Source: Roseiarcus sp963835955 (lineage in GTDB: Bacteria; Pseudomonadota; Alphaproteobacteria; Rhizobiales; Beijerinckiaceae). From it: a stretch of DNA of 64,000 nucleotides. The DNA lies in contig CAWIHZ010000012.1 of the NCBI GenBank assembly GCA_963835955.1, forward strand, positions 62,001 to 126,000, written 5' to 3'. This document shows, one piece after another, positions 60,993 through 64,000 of this stretch. Both the position numbers and the translations under genes were made by a program. Within the stretch, counting starts at the first letter, position 1. Each line of letters opens with the position of its first letter. The notes under the pieces were generated by a model. The model was not told the DNA's origin. It was given only the letters and a program-made list of their open reading frames with translations, and made no database searches.

Positions 60993-61923
60993 CGAAACCA
61001 AAGCCGTTCAGGCTTTCCCTCAACACCAATCCTCTGGTCAACCGGTTCGCGGAGCCTTCCGATCTGATCGGCGCGATCGCGGAGGAAATCGGCGTCGGCT
61101 ACATCCAGCTCACCCATGAATTCATCGATCCGAATTGGCCTTTGCCGACAAGACTGCGATTGACGGCGGAGATGGCGCGATGTTGCGGCGTGCACGGGGT
61201 TCGGGTCACATCTCTGATGACCGGCCCCTACGGGCGGCTCAATCATTTCGGTCATCCGGACGCGGACGTGCGCGGACATTATGTCGACTGGTTCAAGCGC
61301 CTAGCCGACATCGCCCGCGACCTCGGTTGTCCCGCGATCGGCACTCAATACGCCATCCTGACTTACCGCGACTACGACGACGAACAACGCCGCGCGGCGC
61401 GGCTGAACCAGGCCCTCGACTGCTGGCGGGAAGTCGCAGAGCACGCCAGCTCAGTCGGGCTCGAATTTCTATTCTGGGAGCCGATGTCTGTCGGCCGCGA
61501 AATCGGCCACACGATCGAAAGCACGGCTCGGCTCCAGGACTTCTCGACTCCGCGGACCTGGCGACGCCGCTCAAGCCAATGATCGATATCGACCACGGCG
61601 ACGTAACGTCGGCCGACCCCGCCGACTCCGACCCTTATGCCTGGGCGAGAGTCTTCGCCGCGCGCTCCCCGATCATTCACATCAAGCAGAGTTCGATGAA
61701 CAAAGGGGGGCATTGGCCGTTCACCGCTGACCGCAATCAGGACGGCCGGATCGTTCCCGACAAGCTGCTCGCGGCGGTTCGGGCCGGCGGCGGCGTCGAC
61801 AATGAGTTTTGCATGGAGCTTGCGTTTCGCGAGCGCGAGCCGTCAGACCGCAGCGTCATCCCCATGACCCGCGAATTGGTCGATTTCTGGCGGCCCTATG
61901 TCGATGTCGGCCGCGGCGTCTGA
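60989..61923 (+). pseudogene. EryC-like TIM-barrel sugar-phosphate isomerase/epimerase, one frameshift
   Basis: Begins at ATG 60989 (MTKPKPFRLSLNTNPLVN) and reads as a xylose-isomerase-like TIM barrel: EEIGVGYIQLTHEFIDP, IGTQYAILTYRDYDD, LEFLFWEPMSVGREIG. At about 61541 the sense passes from frame 2 to frame 1, which continues LLDSADLATPLKPMIDIDHGD then HIKQSSMNKGGHWPFT and CMELAFREREP. One missing base explains it, and there is no homopolymer at the site. Joined length is about 311 aa, as for EryC (tetrulose-phosphate racemase/isomerase). Unless the base is a sequencing error or recoding occurs, the C-terminal metal and phosphate ligands are lost. Confidence 0.8.
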
Positions 61924-61947
61924 AGCCCGCGCGCCGAGGAGGAGGAA

Positions 61948-62733
61948 ATGACGGCCAAGACGCCCTGGATCGGCACGAGCTGGAAGATGAACAAGACGCG
62001 GGCCGAAGCGCGCGCCTTCGCCGAGGCTGTAAGGGATTTGGGGATCGCGGCGCGCGTCCAGGCTCGGCTCTTTGTCATTCCGCCGTTCACCGCCATCGCC
62101 GAGGTCGCATCGATTCTCGCCGGGCGCGATGTGATGATCGGCGCTCAAAACATGCATTGGGCGCACGCTGGCCCCTGGACCGGCGAAATCTCCGCTTCGA
62201 TGATCAAGGACGCGGGCGCCCGCCTGGTTGAGATTGGGCACAGCGAGCGGCGCGCGAATTTTGGCGAGACGGACGAGACGGTGGCGAAGAAAACCGAAGC
62301 CGCGGTCAACCATGGCCTCGTTGCTCTGGTCTGCATCGGCGATACGCGCGACGAGTACGAAGCGGGCCGCACCGATGAAGTCCTCGCCCGACAGACCCGC
62401 ATGGCTCTCTCGCGAACCCCGGCCAATCGCCTTTCCCAGGTCGTGATCGCCTATGAGCCCGTCTGGTCAATCGGAGAGGGCGGAACCCCGGCCGACCCGG
62501 CCTTCGCCGACCATCAGCATCGGCGGATCAAGGACGAAACGTTGCAAATCGCCCGCGCGGCGCTCGACGTGATTTATGGCGGCAGCGTGAACGCAGGCAA
62601 TTGTCGTCAACTCATAGAACAGCCCAATATTGACGGCCTCTTCATCGGCCGCGCGGCGTGGCGGGCCGAGGATTATATCGATATTATCGATCGGGTCGCC
62701 GCCCATTGCCGAACAGGGGGAGCGATGGCGTGA
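61948..62733 (+). CDS. Triose-phosphate isomerase paralogue (EryH/TpiA2-like)
   Basis: A 261-aa TIM. Catalytic residues are Lys in GTSWKMNKT (residues 9-17), His in LVEIGHSERRANFGE near 93, and Glu in VIAYEPVWSIGEG near 172. The phosphate loop is IYGGSVNAGNC and LFIGRAAW. GTSWKMN instead of the GNWKMN of housekeeping TpiA, and the operon, point to the erythritol-pathway paralogue that isomerises tetrulose-4-phosphate. Strong GAGGAGGAGG site before the ATG, 24 bases after the EryC-like stop. Confidence 0.88.
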   Translation: MTAKTPWIGTSWKMNKTRAEARAFAEAVRDLGIAARVQARLFVIPPFTAIAEVASILAGRDVMIGAQNMHWAHAGPWTGEISASMIKDAGARLVEIGHSERRANFGETDETVAKKTEAAVNHGLVALVCIGDTRDEYEAGRTDEVLARQTRMALSRTPANRLSQVVIAYEPVWSIGEGGTPADPAFADHQHRRIKDETLQIARAALDVIYGGSVNAGNCRQLIEQPNIDGLFIGRAAWRAEDYIDIIDRVAAHCRTGGAMA

Positions 62734-62884
62734 GCGCCAGTGTTCCCTCCGGCCTGGGGTGGCTCCCGGCTCACCGAGCTGAATTACAACCTCGCCGCCG
62801 AAGCCAAACACGCCGGCGGCCACTTGAAGGAGATGCGACATTCCTCGCAGACCGGCCACGCGGGAGGTCAAGCCAGCCGTTCGG

Positions 62885-63319
62885 GTGCAATATGCCGCCC
62901 TGCCCTATCGCTTCACACAACTCGCCACTCTCGAAATTCTCCTCGTCACGACCCGACAGACCAAGCGTTGGATCATCCCGAAGGGTTGGCCGATCAAGGG
63001 GTTGAAGCCGGCAAAATCGGCGGCGCGCGAAGCCTTTGAGGAAGCGGGCGTGCGTGGAAAGATTGGGATGAAGTCCATCGGCCTTTTCACCTACGCGAAA
63101 CTGCTCGACGAGAGCGACATTTACGTCACATGCGAAGTGAAGGTCTTTCCATTGCTCGTGCGTCGGCAAAGCGCGGCATGGCCGGAATCCGAGCAGCGGC
63201 TTTTCCAATGGATCGCGCCCGCGAAGGCGGTGTCATTGATCGAAGAGCAAGGACTGAGGATGGTCATAACGGCTTTCGCGAAGCGGATCGCCCCCGGCGC
63301 GAAAAAATCTCCGGTTTGA
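62885..63319 (+). CDS. Nudix hydrolase
   Basis: A 144-aa Nudix protein. The start is probably GTG 62885, though the sense frame runs upstream to a TGA at 62825 without an ATG and the nearest GGAGG is too far, so the start is uncertain. The Nudix box reads G-WPIKG-L-KPAKSAA-REAFEEAGV: the REAxEEaGV part is intact, while the first box Glu is Leu, as in a group of alphaproteobacterial proteins with PKGWPxKG before the box. This group resembles diphosphoinositol-polyphosphate/diadenosine-type hydrolases. It seems unrelated to the upstream sugar operon. Confidence 0.85.
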   Translation: MQYAALPYRFTQLATLEILLVTTRQTKRWIIPKGWPIKGLKPAKSAAREAFEEAGVRGKIGMKSIGLFTYAKLLDESDIYVTCEVKVFPLLVRRQSAAWPESEQRLFQWIAPAKAVSLIEEQGLRMVITAFAKRIAPGAKKSPV

Positions 63320-63597
63320 AGGCGCCTTCCCGGCCCTCGATGCGCAGAATCTCAGACATGAGCCTGCTTCTCATAGCCCTTGACGACAGCCGCAACGCTT
63401 GCGCGCGATGGCGTCCGGCGACGGGCCAATCAGGATGTGAAGAGCGTCTGGAGCTATTTCCGACAAATTGGAAAGGTGATGGCGCGCCTTCTGATTTATT
63501 AAAATGACAAATCGATTTCCCTTTCGGCGGGACCGGATGACACATCGAGCCGGCGTCCCATTCGGTCGCGGCTCCAATAGACGACGCGACGGCTCGA
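63320..63597. other. Intergenic between convergent genes, nothing identified
   Basis: Roughly 280 bases between the Nudix and GlsB-type genes, with no gene or strong terminator that I can support. Confidence 0.4.
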
Positions 63598-63873
63598 CTA
63601 GCGACCGCCCCATCCGCCCGCGCCGACAATCCGCAAAATCAGCAGCAGCACGATCGCCCCGATCGCGGCGTTGATGACAAGGCCGGTGATTCCGGAACTG
63701 AAATGAACGCCGAAGCGGTGCAAGAGCCAGTCGCCGATCAGCGCGCCGACTATGCCGACGGCCGCGTCGCCGACCAGGCCGAACCCGTTCCCGCGCACAA
63801 CCTTGCCCGCCAACCATCCGGCAATCAGCCCGACGATCAAAATGACGATCAACCCCCGGTCCGACAAATGCAT
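63598..63873 (-). CDS. GlsB/YeaQ/YmgE family small membrane protein
   Basis: A 91-aa protein starting at ATG 63873 (MHLSDRGLIVILIVG), with GGAG five bases upstream; the longer open frame is not coding. Three hydrophobic helices (GLIVILIVGLIAGWLAGKVV, FGLVGDAAVGIVGALIGDWLL, GLVINAAIGAIVLLLILRIV; each a membrane span) with Gly-rich packing match the transglycosylase-associated (GlsB) family, linked to envelope or general stress. The tail GAGGWGGR is typical. Confidence 0.88.
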   Translation of the reverse strand: MHLSDRGLIVILIVGLIAGWLAGKVVRGNGFGLVGDAAVGIVGALIGDWLLHRFGVHFSSGITGLVINAAIGAIVLLLILRIVGAGGWGGR

Positions 63874-64000
63874 ACCGTCTCCGTTTCGCGCGCCTTCGCT
63901 CTGATTCGCAACGCGACTGGCAGCATTGCAAGGAAATTGGGTCGAAGACAAATTCCCAGGGGCCCATTCTCCGCCCGCCACTTGCGCGCCGGAAGAGATC

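Noticed and set aside
62733..62884. A frameshifted gene start between the TIM paralogue and the Nudix gene
   Set aside because: Several short frames read plausibly, but none has conserved sequence; I only note that the Nudix start is uncertain.
1..64000. CRISPR arrays
   Set aside because: No regularly spaced direct repeats were seen; repeated words are intergenic palindromes or the attachment duplication.

Overview
The window is GC-rich, densely packed chromosomal DNA from an alphaproteobacterium, most likely of the order Hyphomicrobiales (Rhizobiales). This is inferred from codon and base usage, RplS-type housekeeping genes, a SorC/EryD-type regulated polyol locus and Rhizobiales-like intergenic palindromes; I cannot name the genus.

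Layout. 1-15.1 kb is mostly ordinary chromosome on the minus strand: recG (cut by the window edge), a galactose pair galK-galT, murJ, a FAD monooxygenase plus PLP enzyme pair, a DUF899 protein, priA, a Baeyer-Villiger-type monooxygenase (+), a CDGSH protein and rplS. Two small gene remnants lie among them, a hotdog thioesterase tail with two stops and a cydB tail. 15.27-16.69 kb is a complete IS256-family insertion sequence with terminal inverted repeats and a target duplication, followed by a CAU-anticodon tRNA.

16.85-30.53 kb is an integrative element in the 3' end of tRNA-Tyr, bounded by a 53-bp direct repeat. It has a tyrosine integrase, an excisionase-like HTH protein, a helicase-primase operon, a run of tiny phage-type genes, and terminase genes broken by several frameshifts. 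Apparent cargo lies next to the integrase: a membrane coiled-coil protein, and an SDH/S49-type serine protease translationally coupled to a 79-aa protein. A further orphan gene sits next to the tRNA end.

30.8-44.4 kb carries rlmB, a truncated SAM-domain class III cyclase, and a partial type VI secretion operon (tssB-tssC-hcp-tssE-tssF-tssG-clpV) lacking membrane-complex and spike genes. After it come an exact 41-nt palindrome, two small genes and an aspartate aminotransferase.

44.6-62.7 kb is a large carbohydrate locus. A minus-strand run of about 13 genes encodes a SorC-type regulator, a CUT1 ABC importer with two different ATPases, an erythritol-kinase-like FGGY kinase, a 2-hydroxyacid dehydrogenase, a GlpD/EryB-like dehydrogenase, a class II aldolase, a second FGGY kinase, a HAD phosphatase and a DhaK-DhaL fusion kinase. 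Divergently on plus are rpiB, an EryC-like isomerase/epimerase broken by one frameshift, and an EryH-like triose-phosphate isomerase. Together they look like tetritol (erythritol-type) uptake and catabolism to erythrose-4-phosphate, joined to a ketose-1-phosphate aldolase / dihydroxyacetone-type kinase branch. The window ends with a Nudix hydrolase and a GlsB/YeaQ-type membrane protein.
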